In this document: positions 18,280-26,017 of the stretch, piece by piece
How the letters are laid out: each line of letters begins with the position of its first letter
Numbering within the stretch: position 1 is the stretch's first letter
Origin: Saltatorellus ferox
Lineage (GTDB): Bacteria > Planctomycetota > UBA1135 > GCA-002686595
Assembly (NCBI GenBank): GCA_007751475.1
Contig: CP036434.1
Location: 6,081,524-6,145,523, forward strand
Length of the DNA stretch: 64,000 nt
Direction of reading: 5' to 3'
Program-made: the position numbers and the translations under genes
Notes under the pieces: model-generated
The model's input: the letters and a program-made list of their open reading frames with translations, nothing else
Told to the model about the DNA's origin: nothing
Databases searched by the model: none

Positions 18280-19491
18280 TCACAGTCGGCGAGTGACCGG
18301 ATGACTCGCGAGTCTTCCGGGCTGGGGCAGCGTTCCCACGATGGGAGTCGCCCATTCCACGAAGGCTTCCGTGACGTCGTTCGTTCCGTTCATGAACTCT
18401 TTCGGAACAAGGCGCGTCGCGGCCGCGACGTCTTCGAGCTTGTTGACGGCGTAGACGGGCTGATAGCTGCCTCCGTCGTCGCCGCGCTGGATCCCGAGCG
18501 ACCCGTGGGTCACATCGCCCGACGTGGCGACGTCGACCGCGGCGCGCCCGACCTCCCGCGCTTCCAGGGCATCCTGCTCCGAGACGACGCCGAAGAAGCT
18601 GCGCTGGAGGTAGCCGAAGGTGTCGGCCCGGACTCGGCTGGCCGCGGAGACCTTGGTCTTCACCAGGTTCGAGAGATAGTCCCCGAGTGCCCCGGTGCCC
18701 GAGAGCTGAACGTTGCCGTGGCTATCGACCTCGGACCCCTTGGCGATGTGATTCCCCTGGGCGTCGTGGATGCCTTCGCTGACGGCGACGAGGCAGCGGC
18801 CGTGGCGGTGCAGCATCTCCTCCACCGAGTCACAGAAACCATCGCGGTCGAAGGTCGCCTCCGGCAGGTAGATCAGGTGCGGCCCGTCGTCTTCGTGGCG
18901 CCGCGCCAGGCGGCTGGCGGCCGTGAGCCAGCCCGCGTGCCGCCCCATGACCACGTTGATCTTGACGCCGCCGAGGCTGCGGTTGTCCTGGTCGTCGCCC
19001 ATGAAGGCCTGGGCGACGAAGCGCGCCGCCGAGCCGTAGCCCGGGGTGTGGTCGCAGCAGGCGAGGTCGTTGTCGATCGTTTTCGGAACGTGGAACAGCC
19101 GGACCTCGTACCCCTTGGCGATCGCGGCCTCGTTGAGGAGGTGGGCCGTCTCGGCGGAGTCGTTTCCGCCCACGTAGAAGAAGTAGCGGATGTCGTGGGC
19201 CTCGAAGACCTGGAGGATCCGGTCCGCCGCCTCCGGGGTGGGTTTTCTTCGCACGGACCCGAGGGCGGCGGCCGGGGTATGAGCCACCTTCTCCAGCTCC
19301 TCCCTCGCTTCCCGTCCCAGATCGATCAGGCGCTCGTCCATGATCCCCTGAATGCCGTTCAGGGCCCCGTAGACCCCGGTGATGTCTCGATGCTCGACGC
19401 AGCGCTCGACGAGCCCCACGAGGCTCTGGTTGATGACGGCAGTCGGGCCGCCGGACTGTCCGATGAGGGCGTGTCCACGAAGGGAGGCCAT
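18280..19491 (-). CDS. pfp: Pyrophosphate-dependent 6-phosphofructokinase
   Basis: A 403-aa phosphofructokinase that interconverts fructose 6-phosphate and fructose 1,6-bisphosphate in the cytoplasm. The residues that separate the donor types point to PPi: GGNDS at 108-112 places Asp where ATP enzymes have Gly, and PKTIDND at 136-142 has Lys where ATP enzymes have Gly. Other conserved blocks are GQSGGPTAVIN at the N-terminus, MGRHAGWL and the YLPEA/SEGIH region. The reaction is reversible, so the enzyme can serve both glycolysis and gluconeogenesis. The ATG at 19491 starts at the family's usual N-terminus; the frame extends 13 codons further. Together with the pyrophosphatase at 7766 it suggests use of PPi as an energy carrier. 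Confidence 0.92.
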   Translation of the reverse strand: MASLRGHALIGQSGGPTAVINQSLVGLVERCVEHRDITGVYGALNGIQGIMDERLIDLGREAREELEKVAHTPAAALGSVRRKPTPEAADRILQVFEAHDIRYFFYVGGNDSAETAHLLNEAAIAKGYEVRLFHVPKTIDNDLACCDHTPGYGSAARFVAQAFMGDDQDNRSLGGVKINVVMGRHAGWLTAASRLARRHEDDGPHLIYLPEATFDRDGFCDSVEEMLHRHGRCLVAVSEGIHDAQGNHIAKGSEVDSHGNVQLSGTGALGDYLSNLVKTKVSAASRVRADTFGYLQRSFFGVVSEQDALEAREVGRAAVDVATSGDVTHGSLGIQRGDDGGSYQPVYAVNKLEDVAAATRLVPKEFMNGTNDVTEAFVEWATPIVGTLPQPGRLASHPVTRRL

Positions 19492-19609
19492 GGTTCTTGG
19501 GGGGTGGGACGAAGGGCGATGGGAGTGCAATGGGCGGCGAAATCTGCCGCTTCATCCAATGTACCGACCCTTTCCATCCCCACCTCCGCAGAATTCCTCA
19601 CTCATCCAG

Positions 19610-19638
19610 TTGCTCCCCGCCCCCAAGATCCCTAATCT
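19610..19638 (+). promoter_or_regulatory. Candidate tRNA-Leu promoter
   Basis: TTGCTC at 19610-19615 and TAATCT at 19633-19638 are 17 bp apart and lie about 90 bp before the tRNA. The match is moderate and unproven. Confidence 0.35.
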
Positions 19639-19727
19639 TCCTCGCTCGCAGCCACCTCACGGTGACTCGAGTGACAACCGATGCGGCCGGGGACTACCAA
19701 CTCCGACAACATGCCGCAACTTCAGGA

Positions 19728-19814
19728 GCCCGGGTGGCGGAATTGGTAGACGCGCCAGACTAAGGATCTGGTGGGGTAAAACCCGTGCTGGTTCGATTCC
19801 AGTCCCGGGCACCA
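19728..19814 (+). tRNA. tRNA-Leu, anticodon AAG
   Basis: An 87-nt type II tRNA with CCA encoded. The acceptor stem is GCCCGGG (19728-19734) pairing CCCGGGC (19804-19810), with discriminator A and CCA at 19811-19814. The D arm contains GGCGGAATTGGTAGACGC, as usual for Leu. The anticodon stem CCAGA/TCTGG encloses the loop CTAAGGA (19760-19766), giving U33, anticodon AAG at 19762-19764, and G37. The long variable arm GGGTAAAACCC and the T arm with TTCGATT complete it. AAG reads CUU and, if A34 is changed to inosine, also CUC and CUA. Most bacteria use GAG here. The tRNA stands directly before the giant inverted repeat. Confidence 0.97.
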
Positions 19815-20040
19815 CCTCTTGTAGTTCAAAGCTGCAGAGGGGTGCGAAGTGAGAGATGGTTGACCGCTTGTGGCTTCGGCCTGAGTGACCTCGGGCTGAG
19901 CATCCTCGGCCTGTGCCCTGTAGCCATGCGCGATCAGCTCTGCGCGTCCGAAGGACGCCCGGGCCCATCTCGGCCCCGCAGGGGCTGAGTGGCCCGCGCG
20001 AGGCTCGCCCTCGCGGCCCGTGCGGCCCGTGCGGCGAGCA

Positions 20041-20108
20041 CGCCCGTCCGGCGAGGACGCCTGCGCGGCGAGCGCGCCCGTCCGGCGAGGACGCCTGCGC
20101 GGCGAGCG
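20041..20108 (+). repeat. 34-bp direct tandem repeat (2 copies) in the left arm
   Basis: Two identical 34-bp units, 20041-20074 and 20075-20108, each beginning CGCCCGTCCGGCGAGGACGC. Diverged versions of the unit appear mirrored in the right arm near 20975-21055. Confidence 0.85.
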
Positions 20109-20230
20109 CCAAGCGATGCAATCGCTATTTCGCCGTCAGGCGAAATGCCAGAGATACTGCGCGCTGTCACAACGATAGGACGGTTCGGCATTGGATGCCT
20201 TGGCAGCAGTCCCGGCCGCCGACCGCTGCC

Positions 20231-20422
20231 CCAGCAGGGCTCCCGACACAGGTCTCCCGACACGGACTACCTGCCGTTCGCGCGAAGCGTCGAACGCGTG
20301 GGCAGTGGCTTCCCGCCGACGGCTTGTGGGCTGTCCCCTGACCGACACCCCAGCAGACTTACCGACACAGGTCTCCCGGCACAGACTGCCTGCCGTTCGC
20401 GCGAAGCGCCGAACGCGTGGGC
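20231..20422 (+). repeat. Two direct copies of a 75-bp block in the left arm
   Basis: Copies at about 20231-20303 and 20350-20422 are offset by 119 bp and share CGACACAGGTCTCCCG, CTGCCGTTCGCGCGAAGCG and CGAACGCGTGGGC, with several substitutions. The same pair occurs in reverse complement in the right arm, so the block is present four times in this locus. Confidence 0.75.
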
Positions 20423-20491
20423 GCAGGTCTCCCGCTGAAGACTTCGGTGCTGCCCGCTGGAGTGCTCGCCCGTCAGGGCGAGCTCGGCGGG

Positions 20492-20575
20492 TCTGAGATC
20501 TGAGATCTGAGATCTGAGATCTGAGATCTGAGATCTGAGATCTGAGATCTGAGATCTGAGATCTGAGATCTGAGA
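20492..20575 (+). repeat. Perfect 7-bp tandem array, 12 copies of TCTGAGA
   Basis: Twelve uninterrupted TCTGAGA units (84 bp) form the hinge between the arms of the giant inverted repeat. A perfect array of this length can change copy number by slippage. Each junction creates the palindrome AGATCT. Confidence 0.97.
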
Positions 20576-21161
20576 GCCAAGCCAGACATCCGCCCAGCTC
20601 GCCCATGCGGGCGAGCGCTCCAGCGGGCAGGACCGAAGCCTTCAGCGGGAGACCTGCGCCCACGCGTTCGACGCTTCGCGCGAACGGCAGGCAGTCTCTA
20701 CCGGGACACCTGTTTCGGGAGACCTGCCAGGGCAGCCGTCAGCGGAAAGCCCACAAGCCGCCAGCGGGAAGCCTCAGCCCACGCGTTCGGCGCTTCGCGC
20801 GAACGGCAGGCAGTCTCTACCGGGAGACCTGTGTCGGGAGACCTGCTGGGGCAGCGGTCGGCGGCCGGGACTGCTGCCAAGGCATCCAATGCCGAACCGC
20901 CCTATCGCTGTGACAGCGCGCAGTATCTCTGGCATTTCGCCTGACGGCGAAATAGCGATTGCATCGCTTGGCGCTCGCCGCGCAGGCGTCCTCGCCGGAC
21001 GGGCGCGCTCGCCGCGCAGGCGCCCTCGCCGCGCAGGCGTGCTCGCCGCACGGGCCGCGAGGGCGAGCCTCGCGCAGGCCGCTCAGCCCCTGCGGGGCCG
21101 AGCCGGGCCCGGCCGTCCTGCCGGACGGATGGGACGGATCCCCCCCGCCCCCCCACACCAA

Positions 21162-23198
21162 TCAGTCCCCGTACGGCGTATCCACCCGAATGGACAGCTT
21201 GAAGTCCTTCGGCGACAGTTTGATCATCGTCAACCCCGCCGCAATGCCCCTGAGATAAGCCACCATCCTCTCTGCCGCCGCCAGCTCCCTCGGCAGGTTC
21301 GCCTCGATCACCTCGTCGCGGAACAGTCGAACGTTTTGGTCGACCTGCTGGTCCAGCCGAGCAGCCTCGTCCGCCGTCAATCCACTGCGGGGCTTGCCGC
21401 CAAAGACCGTTTGGAGGACCTTCCTCTCTTCCTCCCGGCGCTTCGTGGTGTAGTCGATGGAACTCTCGATCTTGCCGCTGGCCCCGCGCTTGGCCTGCTG
21501 GAGCAAGAGGTCCGTCCCCGTCCTCGGGTTGACCCAGGTGAGAAGGTTCGCCGTCGCACTGGAGTCCTGGAGCATGTACTGGAAGGCCGGCAGGTTCTTC
21601 AGAAGCGGCGCGTTCGAGCCTCGCTGCACCCGGTTCTCCGTGAGCTCGTTGATCATCGCATAGCGGTTCGAAATGATCATGGTGTCGCCATAGAACAGCA
21701 CCGCGATGTGGCCCGTTCCGGGAATGAAGGGCGACCAGAACTCTCGAACCTGAAGGCCGCCGCTGATTCGCTTGAGGTAGTAGCCGTTGGAGCCCGGCTC
21801 GCGGCCCTGGATGCCGATCTTCGAACCGCGCTGGGCGATCTGCTCACGGATCTCCTCCAGCTTCTTCTCGTCCTTCATCCACACGATCACCGCCCACGCA
21901 AAGACGGGCGTATCGTCGTGGGGCGGGCCGACATAGACGCCGTTGGCGTCGATATCGTCGTCGTCACCCCAGTCGTTCGGTCGCGCGACGAAGGCCACGC
22001 GATCGTAGAGGGAGCTGTCGAGCGCCTGGATGAACTCCGACGTCGAACCGTAGCCGATCGCACGAATCACATCGTTCAGGTTCTCCGCGGCCGCCGGCTC
22101 CAGCGACGCGAGCACCATGTCCAGAATCGTCGCGATCGGACCGCGCAGGTAGCTGAACAGCGTCGCGTCGTCCGCCACGAAGCCCGCCACGTCCATCACC
22201 TCTTCCTGGTCGAACTCCTTGGCCCGATAGACGCGCTCCTGAGCGGCGGTCATCAGCTCCGACGAGAACTCACCCGAGAGATCGACGCTGAGGCCATGGT
22301 CGAAGTCGATAATCCCCAGAAGGCGACGAACGGCAGCCACCGGAAGAAGCCTGCCGAAGAACGCGGGCGCGAACTGATTGGACGCCGGATCGGGCCACGG
22401 CTTCGTCATCCCACACTGCTCGCGCATTTTCCGCAGGTCGAACTGCACTTCGATGTCGCGCTTGTCGTCATTGCGATCCACCGACGCGATCGAGTCGGCG
22501 TACGGAGCCGCGAGCAGAAGCGACCCCTCCGAACGGGCCGCCTCCAAGTTCACGGCCTCCTGAACGAGCGCCAGCGACGTTCCCGCGACGATGACGTCCA
22601 GGATCCTTGCGATGTGAATCGGCTTCGCGAGCTGGCCGCCCGTCAGCGTGATGATCTCACCTGACTGCGAGGCGCTGAGCCCCTGCTTCTCCAGGCCGAT
22701 CAGACCCGGGTGCTTGAGCGCCGAAACCGCCAGCTTCCCGTAGCGCGACGCGCGCGCGTAGACGGCCCACTCGGTCCCCTGAATCCCGCTGCCGACGAAG
22801 TTGGCCGCCAGCGCGAGGTCCTCACCACCGGCGATATCGAGCAAGTCGATTCCGAGCGGGAGCTGCGCGAGCTGAGACTTGACGTCCTCGAACGTCTTCG
22901 TGATGCCCTTCTCCGCATTCAGTCTCTGCCACTCAGGAGACTCCAGGTACGTCCTGAGCGCCGTGTTGTCCTTCAGCTCCTCGGCCACGGCGAGGGTCGG
23001 GAAACCGTCGAACGCCGCCTCCAGATCCTCACGGGCCAGGTAGACATCCACCGTGCGCGGAATCAGCCCTGCCACGTCCGCCTTGAACCGCCCCTCGAAC
23101 AGGGGGAAGAAGAAGGTCGAGAAGGCGAAGTAGCCGACGAAGCCGAGCAAGAGCAGGCTGATACAGCCCACGCGGAGGACGCGTTGTTTGGCGCTCAT
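21162..23198 (-). CDS. Membrane-anchored protein of unknown function (678 aa)
   Basis: A 678-aa protein with one N-terminal membrane helix (residues 11-30, ISLLLLGFVGYFAFSTFFF) and a large extracytoplasmic part. The mature region is mixed alpha/beta without cysteine clusters or a catalytic motif that I recognise. Segments such as LIPRTVDVYLAREDL, GEDLALAANFVG and HIAVLFYGDTMIISN recall DUF3352-like planctomycete proteins, which consist of duplicated halves and have no known role; I cannot confirm membership. The 3' end lies just outside the giant inverted repeat, so its transcript would run straight into the right arm. No other gene shares its orientation within 140 bp upstream. Confidence 0.85.
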   Translation of the reverse strand: MSAKQRVLRVGCISLLLLGFVGYFAFSTFFFPLFEGRFKADVAGLIPRTVDVYLAREDLEAAFDGFPTLAVAEELKDNTALRTYLESPEWQRLNAEKGITKTFEDVKSQLAQLPLGIDLLDIAGGEDLALAANFVGSGIQGTEWAVYARASRYGKLAVSALKHPGLIGLEKQGLSASQSGEIITLTGGQLAKPIHIARILDVIVAGTSLALVQEAVNLEAARSEGSLLLAAPYADSIASVDRNDDKRDIEVQFDLRKMREQCGMTKPWPDPASNQFAPAFFGRLLPVAAVRRLLGIIDFDHGLSVDLSGEFSSELMTAAQERVYRAKEFDQEEVMDVAGFVADDATLFSYLRGPIATILDMVLASLEPAAAENLNDVIRAIGYGSTSEFIQALDSSLYDRVAFVARPNDWGDDDDIDANGVYVGPPHDDTPVFAWAVIVWMKDEKKLEEIREQIAQRGSKIGIQGREPGSNGYYLKRISGGLQVREFWSPFIPGTGHIAVLFYGDTMIISNRYAMINELTENRVQRGSNAPLLKNLPAFQYMLQDSSATANLLTWVNPRTGTDLLLQQAKRGASGKIESSIDYTTKRREEERKVLQTVFGGKPRSGLTADEAARLDQQVDQNVRLFRDEVIEANLPRELAAAERMVAYLRGIAAGLTMIKLSPKDFKLSIRVDTPYGD

Positions 23199-23338
23199 GG
23201 ATCAAAAGGGGAGAGAAGGCGCGAGCCCTGGCTTCGCGGAGACCAGAACCAGGGGCGAAGCATTATGAACGACCGCGGGGCGCGGCACTTCCCGGAAATC
23301 AGAACCAGATTGCCCCGCCGAATTGCGAAGATGCCGCC

Positions 23339-24508
23339 ATGGACCTCTCCCAGCGCGCCAGAAGCCTGACCGAATCCGCCACCCTGGCCCTCGCGGCCCT
23401 CGCCAAGGCGATGGCTGACAGCGGCCGCGACGTCATCAACATGGCGGTAGGCGAGCCCGACTTCCAGGCGCCCCGCCTCGCCCGCGAGGCGGCCCACACG
23501 GCCATCGACAGCGGCAAGGTGAACTACACGCCCGCGGCGGGCCTCCTCTCGCTCCGCAGGATCCTCGCCCAGCGAGTCGGCGAATTCCGCGGCGTCACCT
23601 ACGCCCCGTCGAACGTCGTCGTGTGCCACAGCGCCAAGCACGCGCTTTCCCACGTCCTCCTCGCACTCGTGGACCCTGGCGACGAGGTGCTGCTCCTCGC
23701 GCCCGTCTGGGGCAGCTACGACGAGGAGGTCCGCTTCGCCGGCGGCATCGCCACCCACGTCGCGCCCGTCCCCGGCGGCTCCTGCGCACCCGACCTCGAC
23801 GCCATCCGCGCCGCGATCGGCAAGAACACGCGCGGACTGATGCTGACCTCCCCCAGCAACCCCTCCGGCTACGTCTGCACGCCCGCGGAGATCGCCGGGA
23901 TCTGCGAGATCGTCATCGAGCACGACCTCTGGCTCATCTCCGACGAGATCTACGCCCGCCTCGTCTTCGACGGCGCCGAGCACGTCTCCCCCGTCTCGCA
24001 TTCTCCCGAGATGCTGAAGCGCACCATCGTCATCGACGGGGCCAGCAAGGTCTTCGCGATGACCGGCTACCGCATCGGCGCGATGATCGGTCCGGAGAAG
24101 GTGGCCAAGGCGGTCGGCGACATCCAGAGCCAGCTTTCGGGCTGTCCGAACTACATCAGCCAGATGGCGTACCAGGCCTGCCTGGAGACCGAACCCGAGG
24201 AGGTCGCCGCGATGATCGCGGAGTTCGATCGCCGCCGGCTCGTGATCCAGGAAGGCCTCGAACGCCTCGGGCTGCCGGGCCCAACGCCCCGCGGCGCCTT
24301 CTACGCCTTCCCCGATATGTCCGCCCACTTCGGCGAAGGCGGCGCCCACCGTTTTTGCGCGGAACTCCTCGAAGCCGAGGCACTGGCGACGGTCCCGGGC
24401 GACGTGTTCGGGACCCCGAACCACGTTCGGTTCTCCTACGCCTTGTCGGAGGACAAGGTGCGCGAGGCCATCGAGCGCCTCGGGCGCTTCCTCGCGTCGC
24501 GCAAGTAA
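23339..24508 (+). CDS. Class I/II PLP-dependent aminotransferase (aspartate type)
   Basis: A 389-aa fold-type I aminotransferase. Lys237 in GASKVFAMTGYRIG forms the internal aldimine with PLP. Asn174 in SPSNPSG, Asp202 and Tyr205 in SDEIY hold the cofactor ring, and Arg246 and the C-terminal HVRFSYAL Arg are the substrate carboxylate ligands. The N-terminal NMAVGEPDF matches the aspartate aminotransferase family Ib/gamma (VGEPDF). Aspartate/2-oxoglutarate exchange is the likeliest reaction, but aromatic or other amino acids are possible. Length is typical. The gene stands alone between a divergent membrane protein gene (140 bp) and the convergent HD gene (42 bp). Confidence 0.92.
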   Translation: MDLSQRARSLTESATLALAALAKAMADSGRDVINMAVGEPDFQAPRLAREAAHTAIDSGKVNYTPAAGLLSLRRILAQRVGEFRGVTYAPSNVVVCHSAKHALSHVLLALVDPGDEVLLLAPVWGSYDEEVRFAGGIATHVAPVPGGSCAPDLDAIRAAIGKNTRGLMLTSPSNPSGYVCTPAEIAGICEIVIEHDLWLISDEIYARLVFDGAEHVSPVSHSPEMLKRTIVIDGASKVFAMTGYRIGAMIGPEKVAKAVGDIQSQLSGCPNYISQMAYQACLETEPEEVAAMIAEFDRRRLVIQEGLERLGLPGPTPRGAFYAFPDMSAHFGEGGAHRFCAELLEAEALATVPGDVFGTPNHVRFSYALSEDKVREAIERLGRFLASRK

Positions 24509-24550
24509 CCCGTCGCGCGAGTAACCCGTCGCCGAGGCAACCCCGACGCG

Positions 24551-25939
24551 CTACGAACCGCCGGGCGCGACGGTGTAAACATTCCGCGCGCCCGGGAACT
24601 CGGTCGCCGCCACTTCCTGGACCTTCATCAGGACGTCGCGGTCCGACGAGTCGCAGAGCACGTAGAACTTCCAGAGCGCCTGGTACGAGCGCTCCAGGTC
24701 CTTGAGCCGCGGCACCCGCTCCGAGAAGTCCGAGAGCCGGTTGACGCCCTGGACACCGGGCCAGCGCACGTGGATACGCGCTTCCTTGAGCTGCATCTCC
24801 TTCGCCGGACAGTAGACGATCACCTTGACCGAGCGCCCGGTCGCGAAGCGCACCATCTCCTCGATCCGGCCCTCGACGAGCGCGCGCGCCTGGCCTCCGT
24901 CCTGGGCGAAGTACTTGTTCACGAGCTCGGACTGAATCGCCTCGTTCTCGTAGGCGGGGAACACGCAGGCGCGCTTGTAGAGCCGCCGCGTCCGGAAGCG
25001 ATCCACGAGGTCCCGAACGGTCGCGCCCGTCTCCGGAGTCGCCCTCGCGGCCGCGCGCACCAGCACGTCGAGCACCGAGTGATCGGTCGTGCCGTAGAGA
25101 TCGTCCTCGAAGAGCACCTTCTCGCGCACGAGCAGGTCGATGGCCCGCGCCACGAGCGCGCCCGCGGCGACCTTCGCGTGGTGGTAGTAAACGCGCTCCG
25201 AGAAGAAGTAACGCGCCTCCAGCATCCGCACGATCTCGCTCAGGATGTCCTCACGCAGCAGATCGTGCTTGGCGAGGTCGATATAGAGGTTGCCGGACGC
25301 GCGGTCGATCTTGAAGTAGCTATGGACGCGCTCGTCGACCTGGAGCCGCAGCCCCGTGAAGTACGCATCGCGCGCGAGGTAGTCGAGGATATCGGCCGCG
25401 ATCGTGCCCGAGAGCACCTGGCTCCAGTACGGAGGCACATCGCGCCGCCCCTCGGTCCCAGGCTTCGTCAGCACGCTGAAGACGTCCTCGCGCAGGCCGA
25501 GCGCTTCCAGTTCGCGCCCGAGCGGCGTCTCCTTCGAGAACATCCGCTCGTAGCGGTAGGCCGAGTCGTGCCGCCGGAATAGCGCGTCCTGGTCCTCGAT
25601 ATTGTGCCCGAAAGGAATGTGCGTCACGTCGTGGAGCAGACCGGCCATGCGGATGACGCGCGCCTCTTCGTCGCTGATCTTGATCCCGCGGGCGGGGTCG
25701 AGGTCGAACGACAGATTGATCGCATCGATCATCTTCTGGGCGATGTGCACCGTGCCGATCGAGTGATCGAAGCGCGTGTGCAGAGCGCCAGGGAAGACGA
25801 GGAACGCGGGACCGAGCTGCTTGATGCCGCGCATGCGCTGCATCTCCGGCGTGTCCAGGATCCGCAGTTCTTCGTGCGTGAGGTAGATATCGCCGTGCAC
25901 GGGGTCGCGCATGACGCTGTAGCGTTTCCGGGTAGCCAT
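24551..25939 (-). CDS. HD-domain phosphohydrolase, dGTPase-like (COG1078)
   Basis: A 462-aa metal-dependent phosphohydrolase. The HD signature is complete: His in HTRFDHSIGT, then the LLHDVTHIPFGH pair, and a later Asp in AADILDYLARDAYFTG. The start MRDPVHGDIYL is the family's usual N-terminus, seen in SAMHD1-like and dGTP triphosphohydrolase relatives. The likely activity is hydrolysis of nucleotides such as dNTPs, but some members act on other phosphoesters. Starts at ATG 25939 are close to that motif; ATGs at 25954 and 25951 are also possible. The gene diverges from the glycosyltransferase at 26018 with under 80 bp between them, so both promoters share this gap. Confidence 0.88.
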   Translation of the reverse strand: MATRKRYSVMRDPVHGDIYLTHEELRILDTPEMQRMRGIKQLGPAFLVFPGALHTRFDHSIGTVHIAQKMIDAINLSFDLDPARGIKISDEEARVIRMAGLLHDVTHIPFGHNIEDQDALFRRHDSAYRYERMFSKETPLGRELEALGLREDVFSVLTKPGTEGRRDVPPYWSQVLSGTIAADILDYLARDAYFTGLRLQVDERVHSYFKIDRASGNLYIDLAKHDLLREDILSEIVRMLEARYFFSERVYYHHAKVAAGALVARAIDLLVREKVLFEDDLYGTTDHSVLDVLVRAAARATPETGATVRDLVDRFRTRRLYKRACVFPAYENEAIQSELVNKYFAQDGGQARALVEGRIEEMVRFATGRSVKVIVYCPAKEMQLKEARIHVRWPGVQGVNRLSDFSERVPRLKDLERSYQALWKFYVLCDSSDRDVLMKVQEVAATEFPGARNVYTVAPGGS

Positions 25940-26005
25940 CGGGGCCGCCATCATCGAGGAAGGGCATTCCGTCGACAAGGAGCATCCGCCAGCCATCGCG
26001 AGAAG

Positions 26006-26011
26006 TAGTCT
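26006..26011 (+). promoter_or_regulatory. -10-like TAGTCT box of the mannosyltransferase gene
   Basis: TAGTCT ends 6 nt before the ATG at 26018, as at the other leaderless candidates. No Shine-Dalgarno lies between. Confidence 0.4.
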
Positions 26012-26017
26012 CTCCGC

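Larger units (their letters stand above)
19961..21110. repeat. Giant imperfect inverted repeat (about 0.53-kb arms)
   Basis: The left arm (about 19961-20491) and right arm (about 20576-21110) are reverse complements at roughly nine of ten positions in the stretches I compared. The hinge is a 7-bp tandem array at 20492-20575. Each arm has the same internal order: a 34-bp Gly/Cys-rich repeat block, the motif GCGATGCAATCGC with a GCGAAAT hairpin, then two copies of a block of about 75 bp containing CTGCCGTTCGCGCGAAGCG. Short mirrored open frames exist in both arms, but the arms differ mainly by changes that alter amino acids and by stops, so I do not regard them as genes. Nothing here resembles an integrase or transposase. 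Possible natures: a long hairpin RNA, a chromosomal cruciform or recombination site, or a foldback element inserted after the tRNA. Confidence 0.85.

Noticed and set aside
17374..19635. 753-codon plus-strand frame over the cupredoxin and PFP genes
   Set aside because: Antisense shadow of two well-identified genes; no domain.
19961..21110. CRISPR array
   Set aside because: Repeats are inverted or adjacent without regular unique spacers, and no cas gene is seen.
19728..21161. Integrated element using the tRNA-Leu 3' end as attachment site
   Set aside because: No integrase and no second copy of the tRNA end in the window.
19989..21258. Several short frames in the giant inverted repeat
   Set aside because: They occur as mirror pairs on both strands, and the arms differ mainly by amino-acid changes and stops, so they reflect the palindrome and not proteins.
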